Shown here in pieces: positions 35,660 through 44,610 of a stretch of DNA of 64,000 bases (within the stretch, counting starts at the first letter, position 1; each line of letters opens with the position of its first letter). Source of the DNA: Roseospira marina (GTDB lineage: Bacteria > Pseudomonadota > Alphaproteobacteria > Rhodospirillales > Rhodospirillaceae); NCBI RefSeq assembly GCF_014197855.1, contig NZ_JACIGJ010000005.1, forward strand, positions 124,001 to 188,000, read 5' to 3'. The position numbers and the translations under genes were made by a program. Below the pieces are notes generated by a model, which worked only from the letters and a program-made list of their open reading frames with translations, did not search any database and was not told where the DNA came from.

Positions 35660-36299
35660 CCGGCTCGCGCACCTGGGTTTCCAACGCGAGATCGATCAAG
35701 CGCAGGAGCACATCGGGCTCCTGGGCGCCGGCGATGGAATAGGCCTCATTGAACACGAAGCTGGGCACGCCGTTGATGCCCAGGGCGTGCGCGCGTCCGT
35801 TGGCGGTCAGGATGTCGTGGACGCCGTCGGGGCGGGCGAATTCCGCCGCGACTTGATCCTCGGGCAGCCCCACCTCGGCGGCGATGGCGTCCAGCTCGGC
35901 GCGTGTCCCGATGTCGCGCCCCTCTCCGAAAAACGCTTGGAACACTGCGTCCAGAGTGTCTTCCGTCTGGCCGCAGCGGGCGGCGACGGCGAGCAGCCGG
36001 TGACTGTCCACCGAGTTGGGCATGCGGCGGATGGCGCTGAAATTGAAGGTGATCGCGGTGCCGTGCGCGGCCATGGCGACCGCCTCCAGCACCCGGCGGG
36101 CGCGGTGCGCGCCGCCGAACTTGCGCTCCAGGTACACCGCGCGGTCGATGCCGCCGACCGGCATATCGGGGTTCAGCAGAAAGGGGTGGTAACGGACGTC
36201 AATGACGATGCCCGGCCGCTGGGCGAGCGCCAGCGCAAGCCGACGCTTCCCGACGTAGCACCAGGGACACACGGTGTCGAACATGACGTCGATGCGCAT
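35646..36299 (-). CDS. DsbA-family oxidoreductase, FrnE-like
   Basis: The 217-residue thioredoxin-fold protein has the redox motif CPWC in FDTVCPWCYVGKRRL near residues 7-21. The helical insertion is typical of FrnE/2-hydroxychromene-2-carboxylate isomerase-like proteins, and the conserved cis-Pro segment is GVPSFVFNEAYSIAGAQ. It has no signal peptide, so it is cytoplasmic. ATG at 36299 is placed directly before the first beta strand; the longer frame to 36386 adds unrelated Pro/Arg-rich sequence. A stress-related disulfide exchange role is inferred from the family. Confidence 0.9.
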   Translation of the reverse strand: MRIDVMFDTVCPWCYVGKRRLALALAQRPGIVIDVRYHPFLLNPDMPVGGIDRAVYLERKFGGAHRARRVLEAVAMAAHGTAITFNFSAIRRMPNSVDSHRLLAVAARCGQTEDTLDAVFQAFFGEGRDIGTRAELDAIAAEVGLPEDQVAAEFARPDGVHDILTANGRAHALGINGVPSFVFNEAYSIAGAQEPDVLLRLIDLALETQVREPVTAT

Positions 36300-36438
36300 G
36301 ATCCGTCGTCCGTATCGCGGCCGGGGCGGACGCCCGGCGGAAGCCAACGGCGTCCACCACTCTGAGGCGGCGGGCGCCATTGTCATTCACCCTAAGCGGT
36401 CCGGCCCGCCGTGACTAGAGGCGACGGATGCACGGCCG

Positions 36439-37455
36439 TCATCCGTCCCGCAAAAGCCGTGCCGCCTCTACCGCCGCATAGGTAAAGATGGCGTTGGCCC
36501 CGGCCCGTTTGAAGGCCAGGAGGCTTTCGAGAACGGCCCGGTCGTTGTCCAGCCAGCCATTATTGACGGCCGCTTTGATCATCGCGTACTCGCCGCTGAC
36601 CTGATAGACGAGCGTGGGCACGGCGAAGGTCTCCCGCACGCGCTGCACGATGTCCAGATAGGGCATGCCGGGCTTGACCATCACGGAATCGGCACCCTCG
36701 TCGAGGTCCATGGCGACTTCGCGCAGGGCCTCGTCGGTGTTGGCCGGATTCATCTGATAGGTCTTTTTGTCGCCCTTCAGGGCGGCGTCGGTGCCGATGG
36801 CGTCGCGGAACGGGCCGTAGAAGGCCGAGGCATACTTGGCCGCGTAGGCCATGATCTGCACATGGCCGAACCCGGCGGCGTCGAGGGCGTCGCGGATCTG
36901 TCCGACCCGGCCATCCATCATGTCCGACGGCGAGATGACGTCGCAGCCCGCCGCCGCAAACACGAGGCTCTGCTTGATCAGGACGCTGATGGTTTCGTCA
37001 TTGAGGATGACGCCGTCCTTGACGATGCCGTCATGCCCATCCGAGTTGTACGGATCCAAAGCGACATCGCAGAAGATGCCCACATCCGGATGCGCCGCCT
37101 TCAGCGCGCGCGTGGCCCGGGACACGAGGTTGTCCGGGTTGGTGGCCTCCCGGCCATCCGGAGTCTTCAGGTGCGGCTCCACGCGCGGGAACAGGTCAAT
37201 GGCCTTCACGCCCAGGGCCTTGGCCTCGCCCACGGCCTCGACCAGCAGGTCGATGCTCAGGCGCTCCACCCCGGGCATGGAGTCCACCGGCTCGCGCTGC
37301 CCTTCGCCCTCGATGACAAAAACCGGCCAGACCAGATCATTGACGCTCAGATGGGTTTCCGCCACCAGATCGCGCGACCACGCGGCGACCCGCAGGCGCC
37401 GGGGCCGGGTCCTCGGGTACCGTCCGAGGCCATTGACGACCGTCAGTCCGCTCAT
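36439..37455 (-). CDS. hemB: Delta-aminolevulinic acid dehydratase (porphobilinogen synthase)
   Basis: The 338-residue enzyme joins two 5-aminolevulinate molecules to porphobilinogen for haem, cobalamin and chlorophyll pathways. YAAKYASAFYGPFRD and MVKPGMPYLDIV contain the two active-site lysines. The metal site reads FCDVALDPYNSDGHDG, without the three cysteines of Zn enzymes, so a Mg-type enzyme is expected as in other Alphaproteobacteria. ATG at 37455 overlaps the stop of metY by 4 bases, giving an unusual metY-hemB coupling. Confidence 0.96.
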   Translation of the reverse strand: MSGLTVVNGLGRYPRTRPRRLRVAAWSRDLVAETHLSVNDLVWPVFVIEGEGQREPVDSMPGVERLSIDLLVEAVGEAKALGVKAIDLFPRVEPHLKTPDGREATNPDNLVSRATRALKAAHPDVGIFCDVALDPYNSDGHDGIVKDGVILNDETISVLIKQSLVFAAAGCDVISPSDMMDGRVGQIRDALDAAGFGHVQIMAYAAKYASAFYGPFRDAIGTDAALKGDKKTYQMNPANTDEALREVAMDLDEGADSVMVKPGMPYLDIVQRVRETFAVPTLVYQVSGEYAMIKAAVNNGWLDNDRAVLESLLAFKRAGANAIFTYAAVEAARLLRDG

Positions 37456-38744
37456 ACCTTCTCCAATGCCTGGCTCAAGTCCGCAATAATGTCATCGGGA
37501 TGCTCGATCCCGATGGACAGTCGGACATAGCCCGGCGAGACCCCGGATGCAAGCTGGTCCTCCACCGACAATTGTGAGTGCGTCGTGGTCGCAGGATGGA
37601 TGGCCAGACTGCGCGCGTCGCCGATGTTGGCGACGTGGTAGAACAACTCCAGCGCCTCAATGAAGCGCCGGCCGGCCTCGGCGCCGTCCTCCAGTTCGAA
37701 CCCGACCAGCGCGCCGTACCCACCGCGCAGGGTCGAGTCGGCGCGGCGGCGCGCTTCGCCGTCCTGAAGACTCGGGTGGATGACGCGGGTGACCTTGGGA
37801 TGGTCGCGCAGGAAGCGCGCCACCAGGATGGCATTCTCGCAGTGCTGGCGCATGCGCAGCGGCAGCGTCTCCACGCCCTGGATGAGCTGGAAGGCGTTGA
37901 ACGGGCTCAGCGCCGCGCCCAGGTCGCGCAGCAGGATGACGCGCATGCGCAGAATATAGGCGATGGGGCCGAGGGGCTTGACCGCCTCGGTCCAGACCGC
38001 GCCGTGGTAGCTCCGGTCCGGGGTGTTCAAGGTGGGGAAGCGGTCGCCCCAGGCTTCCCAGTCGAAGTTGCCGCCGTCCACGACGAGCCCGCCGATGCTG
38101 GTGCCGTGGCCGCCCATGTACTTGGTCGCGGAGTACATCACCACGGCCGCGCCCAGCTCCAGCGGTTTGCAGATCACCGGGGCGGCGGTGTTGTCCACGA
38201 TCAGGGGAATGCCCAGCTCGCGGCCGATCGCGGCCACCTCCGCGATGGGAAAGACGTTCAGCTTCGGGTTCGGCAGGGTCTCGGCGTAGATCAGGCGGGT
38301 GCGCTCGTCCACGGCGTTGCGGAACGCTTCCGGATCGCTCGGGTCCACGAAGCGCGCCTCGACGCCCATCTGGCGCAGGGTGTTCGCGAACAGGTTCCAG
38401 GTGCCGCCGTACAGGTCGGTGGAGGTGATGAAGTTGTCCCCGGCCTCGCACAGGTTCATCACACAATAGGTGCTCGCCGCTTGCCCCGAGGCGACCGCCA
38501 GGGCGGCCACGCCGCCCTCCAGTGCCGCGGCCCGCTGCTCGAACGCATCGTTCGTCGGGTTCATGATGCGGCTGTAGATGTTCCCCAGTTCCTTCAGTGC
38601 GAACAGGTTGGCGGCATGCTCCGTGCTTTCGAACTGATAGGACGTGGTTTGATGGATTGGCACCGCCACACTGTGAGTTCCGGCGGCTTCACGGAAGCCG
38701 GCATGCACGGCCAGGGTTTCGGGGTGCTTGGACGAAATGGGCAC
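37452..38744 (-). CDS. metY: O-acetylhomoserine aminocarboxypropyltransferase (sulfhydrylase)
   Basis: The 430-residue PLP enzyme of the Cys/Met metabolism family makes homocysteine from O-acetylhomoserine and sulfide. The start TLAVHAGF, IYSRIMNPTNDAFE, ALAVASGQAA, and the PLP-lysine segment YSATKYMGGHGTSIGG are typical. The length and the HPATTTHSQL segment near the end fit MetY rather than cystathionine gamma-synthase. GTG at 38744 has GAGGAGG five bases upstream. A strong sigma-70-like promoter lies 85-113 bases upstream. It is translationally coupled to hemB. Confidence 0.94.
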   Translation of the reverse strand: MPISSKHPETLAVHAGFREAAGTHSVAVPIHQTTSYQFESTEHAANLFALKELGNIYSRIMNPTNDAFEQRAAALEGGVAALAVASGQAASTYCVMNLCEAGDNFITSTDLYGGTWNLFANTLRQMGVEARFVDPSDPEAFRNAVDERTRLIYAETLPNPKLNVFPIAEVAAIGRELGIPLIVDNTAAPVICKPLELGAAVVMYSATKYMGGHGTSIGGLVVDGGNFDWEAWGDRFPTLNTPDRSYHGAVWTEAVKPLGPIAYILRMRVILLRDLGAALSPFNAFQLIQGVETLPLRMRQHCENAILVARFLRDHPKVTRVIHPSLQDGEARRRADSTLRGGYGALVGFELEDGAEAGRRFIEALELFYHVANIGDARSLAIHPATTTHSQLSVEDQLASGVSPGYVRLSIGIEHPDDIIADLSQALEKV

Positions 38745-38828
38745 GGGGCGCCTCCTCAGCGGGGAACGGGCGGGGCCGGCAACGGTCGCGCCGCGACGGT
38801 CGTCCCCACCGGAGCATTGAGAATTCGC

Positions 38829-38857
38829 AATACAGCGAGATCCGAGAAAAATGTCAA
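38829..38857 (-). promoter_or_regulatory. Strong sigma-70-like promoter of metY-hemB
   Basis: On the minus strand TTGACA (38857-38852) and TGTATT (38834-38829) are separated by exactly 17 bases. They sit in an AT-rich patch directly upstream of metY. This is the best consensus promoter pair I found in the window. Confidence 0.65.
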
Positions 38858-38862
38858 TTAAA

Positions 38863-38877
38863 ACAGAGGTGTTCTGT
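38863..38877. promoter_or_regulatory. ACAGA-N5-TCTGT dyad next to metY -35
   Basis: The perfect inverted repeat ACAGA/TCTGT is spaced by 5 bases and ends 6 bases upstream of the metY -35. It is a candidate activator or repressor site; the regulator is unknown. It lies just beyond the stop codon of the DCC gene. Confidence 0.35.
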
Positions 38878-38891
38878 GTTGTTGAGGGCGG

Positions 38892-39332
38892 CTATCGATG
38901 GCGTCGCCGCCGCCACCGGTTCCACTGAAACAGCAGGGGCGCGAGGATCCCTTCGTACACCGCCACCGCAACGGCATGGAGGCCCGGCAGCGCGATGAGG
39001 CGGGCGATCCAGCGGTAGCCGGGCAGGTGGCGCCAGACCGCGATGAAGGCATCGACGCCCGCGTGCAGCTGTCCTTTATCGTCGATGGCGTAGAGGCGCC
39101 GGGTGGCGGCGTCGCCCGCGATGCCGAAGATGGCGAGTCCGCCGTTACCCTGGCTGACGTCGTGCCAGCCGAGCCCGACGTCGTGGCGCGCATCCACCTT
39201 CTGGTAGTGCTGGATCTCGGTGCGGCAGACCGGACAGGCGCCGTTGTAATAGGTCGTCAGGCCGTGGCCGGTGTCGGTATCGGCGGCGCCGCTGCGACGG
39301 GATGGGGAACCGAATGTCGTCATGGCTTGCAT
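38892..39332 (-). CDS. Thiol-disulfide oxidoreductase DCC family protein (DUF393)
   Basis: The 146-residue protein shows the DCC signature at its start: TTYYNGACPVCRTEIQHYQ, with CxxC suggesting thioredoxin-like chemistry. It then has the conserved DDKGQLHAGVDAFIAVW and an Arg-rich C-terminus (WNRWRRRRH). A mildly hydrophobic helix around IARLIALPGLHAVAVAVYEGILA could associate with the membrane. ATG at 39332 or 39323; no clear ribosome-binding site for either. Function of the family is unproven. Confidence 0.87.
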   Translation of the reverse strand: MQAMTTFGSPSRRSGAADTDTGHGLTTYYNGACPVCRTEIQHYQKVDARHDVGLGWHDVSQGNGGLAIFGIAGDAATRRLYAIDDKGQLHAGVDAFIAVWRHLPGYRWIARLIALPGLHAVAVAVYEGILAPLLFQWNRWRRRRHR

Positions 39333-39380
39333 ATGGGAACGCGGCCCCGACGGCGGTAGGGCCGGGCGCCGTCCCTCCGG

Positions 39381-39722
39381 TCAGGCGACCAGCCAGACGC
39401 CGCCCGCCATCGTGGCCGCACCGGCGATCACGGCGATTAGGATGTTGCGGCCCAGGCCGAAGAACACCGCGACCCCCACCGCCACGCCGGCCAGCCGCGC
39501 CGCCATGGGGGTGGTTTCAAGGGGGCCGACCGGCAGCACGATCATGCGGGCGATCAGGGCCGCCAACAGGGCGTGGGCGACGCAGCCGGACCAGGCCATG
39601 ATGGGGCTGTCGGCGCGCAGTCGCCCGGACAGGGACGTGCCCAGCGCCCGCCATGCGTAGGTGACGACGGCCCCCACAAGGATGGCCACGACGGGGAACC
39701 AGGATGTGTCGGCGTTAGACAT
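39381..39722 (-). CDS. azlD: AzlD-like small subunit of branched-chain amino acid exporter
   Basis: The 113-residue protein has four hydrophobic segments. GAVVTYAWRALGTSLSGRL matches the conserved opening of AzlD, the partner of AzlC in a two-component exporter of branched-chain amino acids or related compounds. It overlaps the end of azlC by 8 bases, which supports coupled synthesis. Substrate specificity cannot be told from sequence. Confidence 0.88.
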   Translation of the reverse strand: MSNADTSWFPVVAILVGAVVTYAWRALGTSLSGRLRADSPIMAWSGCVAHALLAALIARMIVLPVGPLETTPMAARLAGVAVGVAVFFGLGRNILIAVIAGAATMAGGVWLVA

Positions 39723-40518
39723 CGCCCAGAGTCTCCCCGGATGAGGCCGCCCGCGCGCTGTCGCGCGCGGCCGCGCGGCGGTCGAGCGAGAACGCGACCG
39801 TGCCCGCGGTCAGGCCGCTGAGCACCAAGCCCCAGTCCGGTGTCAGCAGGTGCAGCGGAGGCCCCACGAGGGCGCCGGCGATCACCGCGTACAGGCGCGC
39901 GCGCTGGCGCAGATCCGCCACCATCATCAGTAGGAAATACAGCGGGGTCAGGAACACAAGCCCGAGCGAGACCAGCGGCGGCACCGCCTCGTGCAGCGCG
40001 TAGCCGACCCCCGTGGCCGTCAGGGTCGTGCTCCAGATCGCCAGCCCGAACCCGAACACGAACGGGGTCCGCTCGCGCACCGGCATGTCCGGGATGCGCT
40101 GCAACGCCACCAGCCAACTCGTGACCGCGATCAGATGCGCTACCGCATAGGGCCACCAGCGCGGCGCCTCCGGGTCGCGGATGCGCCCCATCAGCACCAG
40201 CGTCATGGGCATGAGTCGGAAGTTGGTCAGCGCCACGGCGGCGGCGATCAGCAGCAGGGACGCCCCCGTGTGCGTCATTTCCACGACCACGATCTGCCCC
40301 GGCAGCGCGAAGGCCACGGCGCTGGACATCAGCCCGAGCGGCAGGCTCCAGTCCACCGAGCGCACCAGGGCGCCGAAGCCGATGTAACTGGCCGCCAGGA
40401 CCACGGCGGGGGCGCCCACGGCCAGCCGGAGGCCGGCCCGCAGCGCCGCCCCCCGCGACCCGTAGCCATCGGCCGGGCCGCCTGTTGGGGCGGTAGGCTC
40501 GCTCGGGCTCGCGGTCAT
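39715..40518 (-). CDS. azlC: AzlC-like large subunit of branched-chain amino acid exporter
   Basis: The 267-residue membrane protein has about seven hydrophobic segments. It carries the AzlC landmarks LAASYIGFGALVRS, FALPGQIVVVEM and ALTNFRLMPMTL. It works with AzlD to export small amino-acid-like solutes. ATG at 40518 overlaps the TGA of the upstream creatininase-like gene by 4 bases (ATGA), so the three genes form one unit. The first 25 residues are hydrophilic. Confidence 0.9.
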   Translation of the reverse strand: MTASPSEPTAPTGGPADGYGSRGAALRAGLRLAVGAPAVVLAASYIGFGALVRSVDWSLPLGLMSSAVAFALPGQIVVVEMTHTGASLLLIAAAVALTNFRLMPMTLVLMGRIRDPEAPRWWPYAVAHLIAVTSWLVALQRIPDMPVRERTPFVFGFGLAIWSTTLTATGVGYALHEAVPPLVSLGLVFLTPLYFLLMMVADLRQRARLYAVIAGALVGPPLHLLTPDWGLVLSGLTAGTVAFSLDRRAAARDSARAASSGETLGDV

Positions 40519-41261
40519 GCGCCGTCCAGAAACGCGCCGTGGCGCGCGACGATCTCGGTGCTGACGGCGTCGATGAACCGGTGGCCGTGCTCCGGCTTCG
40601 CCAGCGACGGGTCCGACCCCATGCGGCCGTCCGGGAAGCGGGCCCGGAAATCCCGGCTGTCGTAGAACCGGGGGTCGACCGGGTCGAGCGGCTCCAGCGG
40701 CGCCGTCTTGATGTGATCGGGATAGGCCGCCCAGGTCACGGCGACCTCGCTCGGCGTGGCGTGCCAGCCCTCGTGATCGCCGTACAGCTCTTTCGCAAGG
40801 GCGCCCACCGACGGCAGGGTGAACCAGTTGCACAGGGCCAGCCGAAGCGCCGGGGCCGCGTCGCCCTGCTGCACGCGCAGGGTTTCATAGACCTCGTAGA
40901 ACGCGGACTGTACCGAGGGAATGTTGCCGCCGTGTCCGTTGATGAACAGCACGGAGCGGAAGCCATGGGACGACAGCGACACCACATAGTCGCGGATCAG
41001 GGCAATCAGCGTGCTCGGCCGAAGGGTCATGCTCCCGGGGAAGGCCATGTGGTGGTGGGCCATGCCGACCGGGATGGTGGGGCCGACCAGGGTCCCCGTG
41101 CGGGTGCCGACCTCGCCGGCGATCGTCTCGGCGGTGATGGCGTCGGTGCCGATCAGGCCGCAGGGGCTATGCTGTTCCGTGGATCCGATGGGCAGGATGA
41201 TCGACTGCCGGTCGGCGAGGTAGGTTTCGACTTCGGGCCAGGTGCTCAGGTGCAGGCGCAC
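40515..41261 (-). CDS. Creatininase family amidohydrolase
   Basis: The 248-residue metal-dependent hydrolase has the creatininase-family metal and active-site motifs: GSTEQHSPCGLIGTD at about residues 26-40, FINGHGGN near 107, and GDHEGWHATPSE near 170. The fold includes creatininase, formamide hydrolases of riboflavin/deazaflavin synthesis (ArfB) and MftE. The exact reaction is unknown here, and creatinine breakdown is not implied. GTG at 41261 has GGGAG nine bases upstream. It is translationally coupled to azlC, so its product or substrate may be exported by AzlCD; that is inference. Confidence 0.88.
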   Translation of the reverse strand: MRLHLSTWPEVETYLADRQSIILPIGSTEQHSPCGLIGTDAITAETIAGEVGTRTGTLVGPTIPVGMAHHHMAFPGSMTLRPSTLIALIRDYVVSLSSHGFRSVLFINGHGGNIPSVQSAFYEVYETLRVQQGDAAPALRLALCNWFTLPSVGALAKELYGDHEGWHATPSEVAVTWAAYPDHIKTAPLEPLDPVDPRFYDSRDFRARFPDGRMGSDPSLAKPEHGHRFIDAVSTEIVARHGAFLDGA

Positions 41262-41371
41262 GTTGCGATGACTCCCAGTGAGGGGGTAAGGATTCTGAAA
41301 GGGTAAGGATCAGGCCTTGATCTAGGGCGAACCCGTCGCTTCGAACAACCCCGCACTGCCGAGGGCCTTCC

Positions 41372-41902
41372 ATGCATCGATTGCCGAGCTTACGCCAGGG
41401 TCCGTTCCGCATGCCGGAGGGTCCGGGGCGCGGATCCGATGGCGCCCCCGCCGCGCCGGACGTGCCCGGCGCGCGGGAGCGTGCCGCCTACCGCTACTGG
41501 ACCCGCGACATCGTGCGGTTCCAGGACCTGGACCGCCTTGGCCACGTCAACAATGTCTCGTTCGCGGTCTATCTTGAGTCGGGGCGGGTGGATTTCCTGG
41601 AAACCCTCAATCCGGGATCGACCGCCGGCAGCGGCATCGGCTGGGTCATCGCGCGCCTCGTGCTGGATTTCGTCGCCGAGGCCCGGTACCCGGCCGACGT
41701 CGATATCGGCTCGCGCGTGCTGCACATCGGGCGGACCTCCTGCGTCATCGGCCAGGGCCTGTTCATCGGCGACCGCTGTTTCGGTGCGGCCGAAAACGTC
41801 TGCGTCTGGGCCGACACCGGCGCCGGCCGATCGAGGCCCATGCCCGAGCCGGTTCGCGCCGCCCTCGCGGACTATCTGGTGCCCGATGCGCCGCGCCTGT
41901 GA
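41372..41902 (+). CDS. Acyl-CoA thioesterase, 4HBT hot-dog family
   Basis: The 176-residue hot-dog-fold thioesterase has the YbgC/FadM-type signature RFQDLDRLGHVNNVSFAVYLE at about residues 49-69. The catalytic Asp lies in the D-x-x-G-H-V-N-N frame. An N-terminal 40-residue hydrophilic extension precedes the fold. ATG at 41372 follows GAGGG at 6 bases; the Met at 41411 could also start. It is expected to hydrolyse acyl-CoA in the cytoplasm; chain length unknown. It is monocistronic and upstream of glgP by 176 bases. Confidence 0.88.
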   Translation: MHRLPSLRQGPFRMPEGPGRGSDGAPAAPDVPGARERAAYRYWTRDIVRFQDLDRLGHVNNVSFAVYLESGRVDFLETLNPGSTAGSGIGWVIARLVLDFVAEARYPADVDIGSRVLHIGRTSCVIGQGLFIGDRCFGAAENVCVWADTGAGRSRPMPEPVRAALADYLVPDAPRL

Positions 41903-42078
41903 CGGCCCCGGCGCGCCGCGCCTATGATGATCACGTGTGCCTCTTCCATGAGCGCCGAGTGCCGCAAGTTTGGGCTGAATCCCGTGCATGACCGGAGTAT
42001 GGTTGTGGCCGAGGTGGACACGGCGTGCGGGTCTGGCATGCCGACACGGTGTGGGGCCCCGACAGGCAAGGAGCGGTC

Positions 42079-44610
42079 ATGGTGGACTCTGGGTCGGTGG
42101 GCGCGGCGACGGCCGTGTCGGGTTCGGTTCTGGATGGTCGCGGTCCCAAGGCAAAGGGTTCCGAGGTCGATGCCCTGAAGCGCCGGCTGCACCGCCACCT
42201 GCGACACTCCCTCGGCAAGGGGCCGGTCGGCAGCACGACGCTCGACTGGTACATGGCGCTGGCCCTGTCGACCCGGGATCTCATGGTCGAGACCTGGATG
42301 GACAGCTCCCACCGCGCCTACGCCAATGACGCCAAGCGCGTGTACTACCTTTCCATGGAGTTTCTGGTCGGTCGCTCGCTGACCGCCAGCCTGCTGGCGA
42401 CCGGGTCGCTCGACTTGGCCCGCCAGACTCTGACCGAGATGGGCCTGGATTTCGACGCCGTGTGCGACCAGGAACCGGAGGCGGCGCTGGGCAACGGCGG
42501 CCTCGGGCGGTTGGCGGCCTGCCTGATGGAAAGCATGGCCACCCTGGGGATCCCGGCCCGCGGGTACGGCATCTACTACGACTACGGCATGTTCTCGCAG
42601 TACATCGATGCTGGCCAGCAGGTTGAAATGCCGGAACGCTGGCTGCGCTACGGCAATGTGTGGGCGTTCAACCGTCCGGAGGTGCTGACGCCGGTGCGGT
42701 TCTACGGCCGGACCGAGGACGGTCTCGACCTGCGCGGCCGCAGGGTGCGGCGCTGGCTGGACGGCGAGGAGGTGCTGGCCGAGGCGCACGATCTGCTGGT
42801 GCCGGGGCACGGCTGCTGGACCGTGAACGCGATCCGACTGTGGTCGGCCCAGGCCAGCCGTGCGTTCGACCTGCGTCGATTCAACCAGGGCGACTACATC
42901 AACGCGGTGGCGGAGCAAAGCCAATCCGAAAGCCTGTCGCACGTCCTGTACCCGGATGACTCAACCGGGATGGGCAAGGCGCTGCGGTTGAAGCAGGAGT
43001 ACTTTTTCGTTGCCGCGTCGCTGGCCGACATCGTGCGCCGCTTCCGCACCGCGCACGACGACTTCACCAAATTCCCGCAGAAGGTCGCCATCCAGCTCAA
43101 CGACACCCACCCCGCCCTGGCCGTGCCGGAGTTGATGCGCCTGCTGATGGATGAGCACGGGCTGGCCTGGGACGAGGCTTGGTCGATCTGCCATGGCACC
43201 TTCAGCTACACCAACCACACCTTGCTGCCGGAGGCGCTGGAGACGTGGCCGGTCGATCTGATCGGCTCCATGCTGCCCCGGCATATGGAGATCATCTACG
43301 CGATCAACCACCAGTTCCTGGAGGGCGTGCGGAAGAGCGCGCCGAAACCCGACGACGCCTGCGTGGCGCGGCTGTCGATGATCGACGAGGGCGGGGAGCG
43401 GCGTGTCCGCATGGCGCACCTCGCCTTCGTGGGCAGCCACAGGGTCAACGGAGTGGCGGCGCTGCACACCGACCTGATGCGCGGCGGCATCTTTGCGGAT
43501 TTGCACCGGACGTTCCCGGACCGCATCGTCAATAAGACGAACGGCATCACGCCGCGCCGCTGGCTTCAGGGGGCGAACCGGCCGCTGTCGGCGCTGATCA
43601 CCCGCCACATCGGCGATCGCTGGGTGGCGAACCTGGACGAGTTGCGCGGCCTGGTGCCTCTGGCCGAGGACGCCGCCTTCCGCGAAGAGTTCCGGGCGGT
43701 CAAGCGCCTGAACAAAGAGGCGCTGGGCCGCTACGTCGATGCGCGCCTAGGGGTGGAGTTGGATCCAGACACCCTGTTCGACGTGCAGGTGAAACGCATC
43801 CACGAGTACAAGCGCCAGCTTCTGAACGTGCTGCACGTCATCACGCTGTACAACCGCATTCGGGCCGGCCGGGCTGAGGACCAGCCGCCGCGCACGGTGC
43901 TGCTGGCCGGCAAGGCGGCGCCCGGCTATTACATGGCGAAGCTCATCATCCGGTTGATCCACGACGTGGCCCGCGTCATCAACGCCGATCCGCTGGTGGC
44001 GGGGCGGCTGCGGTTGGTGTTCGTGCCGGACTACAATGTATCGGTGGCCGAGCACATCATGCCGGCCGCCGATCTGTCGGAGCAGATCTCCACCGCCGGG
44101 ACGGAGGCCTCGGGCACCGGCAACATGAAGCTGGCGCTGAACGGGGCCCTGACCATCGGCACCCGCGACGGCGCCAATGTGGAGATCGGCGACGAGGTCG
44201 GCGAGGAGAACATCTTTTTCTTCGGGCTGTCGGCCGAACGGGCCAACGCGATGCGCACGCGGGGCGGACATGACCCGTGGCAGTACTACACGGGCGACCC
44301 GGACCTGCACATGGTGCTGGACATGATCGGGCAGGGCGCGTTCAGCCCGGACGAGCCGGACCGCTACCGGCCGATCGTGGACTCCCTGACGCGGCACGGC
44401 GATTATTACCTGCTGCTCGCCGATTACGCGGACTACGTGGCGTGCCAGGAGCGCGTCGGGCGAGCCTACCAGGATGCCGACACCTGGAGCCGCATGGCCA
44501 TCCTCAACGTGGCGCGCATCGGCCGCTTCTCCAGCGACGTCACCGTGGCCGACTACGCGGCAGACATCTGGCATGTGCCGGTGCAGACGGAGCCCGGCCG
44601 GACGGGCTGA
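42079..44610 (+). CDS. glgP: Glycogen/starch/alpha-glucan phosphorylase
   Basis: The 843-residue GT35 enzyme releases glucose 1-phosphate from glycogen. NDAKRVYYLSMEFLVGR, ALGNGGLGRLAACLMES, KVAIQLNDTHPALAVPELMR, KTNGITPRRWL, and the PLP-lysine region EASGTGNMKLALNG are intact and in order. ATG at 42079 has AAGGAG five bases upstream; the longer frame to 42025 is not family sequence. The other glg genes are not adjacent, so glycogen use is only partly represented here. Confidence 0.96.
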   Translation: MVDSGSVGAATAVSGSVLDGRGPKAKGSEVDALKRRLHRHLRHSLGKGPVGSTTLDWYMALALSTRDLMVETWMDSSHRAYANDAKRVYYLSMEFLVGRSLTASLLATGSLDLARQTLTEMGLDFDAVCDQEPEAALGNGGLGRLAACLMESMATLGIPARGYGIYYDYGMFSQYIDAGQQVEMPERWLRYGNVWAFNRPEVLTPVRFYGRTEDGLDLRGRRVRRWLDGEEVLAEAHDLLVPGHGCWTVNAIRLWSAQASRAFDLRRFNQGDYINAVAEQSQSESLSHVLYPDDSTGMGKALRLKQEYFFVAASLADIVRRFRTAHDDFTKFPQKVAIQLNDTHPALAVPELMRLLMDEHGLAWDEAWSICHGTFSYTNHTLLPEALETWPVDLIGSMLPRHMEIIYAINHQFLEGVRKSAPKPDDACVARLSMIDEGGERRVRMAHLAFVGSHRVNGVAALHTDLMRGGIFADLHRTFPDRIVNKTNGITPRRWLQGANRPLSALITRHIGDRWVANLDELRGLVPLAEDAAFREEFRAVKRLNKEALGRYVDARLGVELDPDTLFDVQVKRIHEYKRQLLNVLHVITLYNRIRAGRAEDQPPRTVLLAGKAAPGYYMAKLIIRLIHDVARVINADPLVAGRLRLVFVPDYNVSVAEHIMPAADLSEQISTAGTEASGTGNMKLALNGALTIGTRDGANVEIGDEVGEENIFFFGLSAERANAMRTRGGHDPWQYYTGDPDLHMVLDMIGQGAFSPDEPDRYRPIVDSLTRHGDYYLLLADYADYVACQERVGRAYQDADTWSRMAILNVARIGRFSSDVTVADYAADIWHVPVQTEPGRTG

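Noticed and set aside
38745-38828. Possible SAM-responsive riboswitch in the metY leader
   Set aside because: GC-rich hairpins are present, but I could not match the conserved cores of SAM-I, SAM-II, SAM-IV or SAM/SAH elements.
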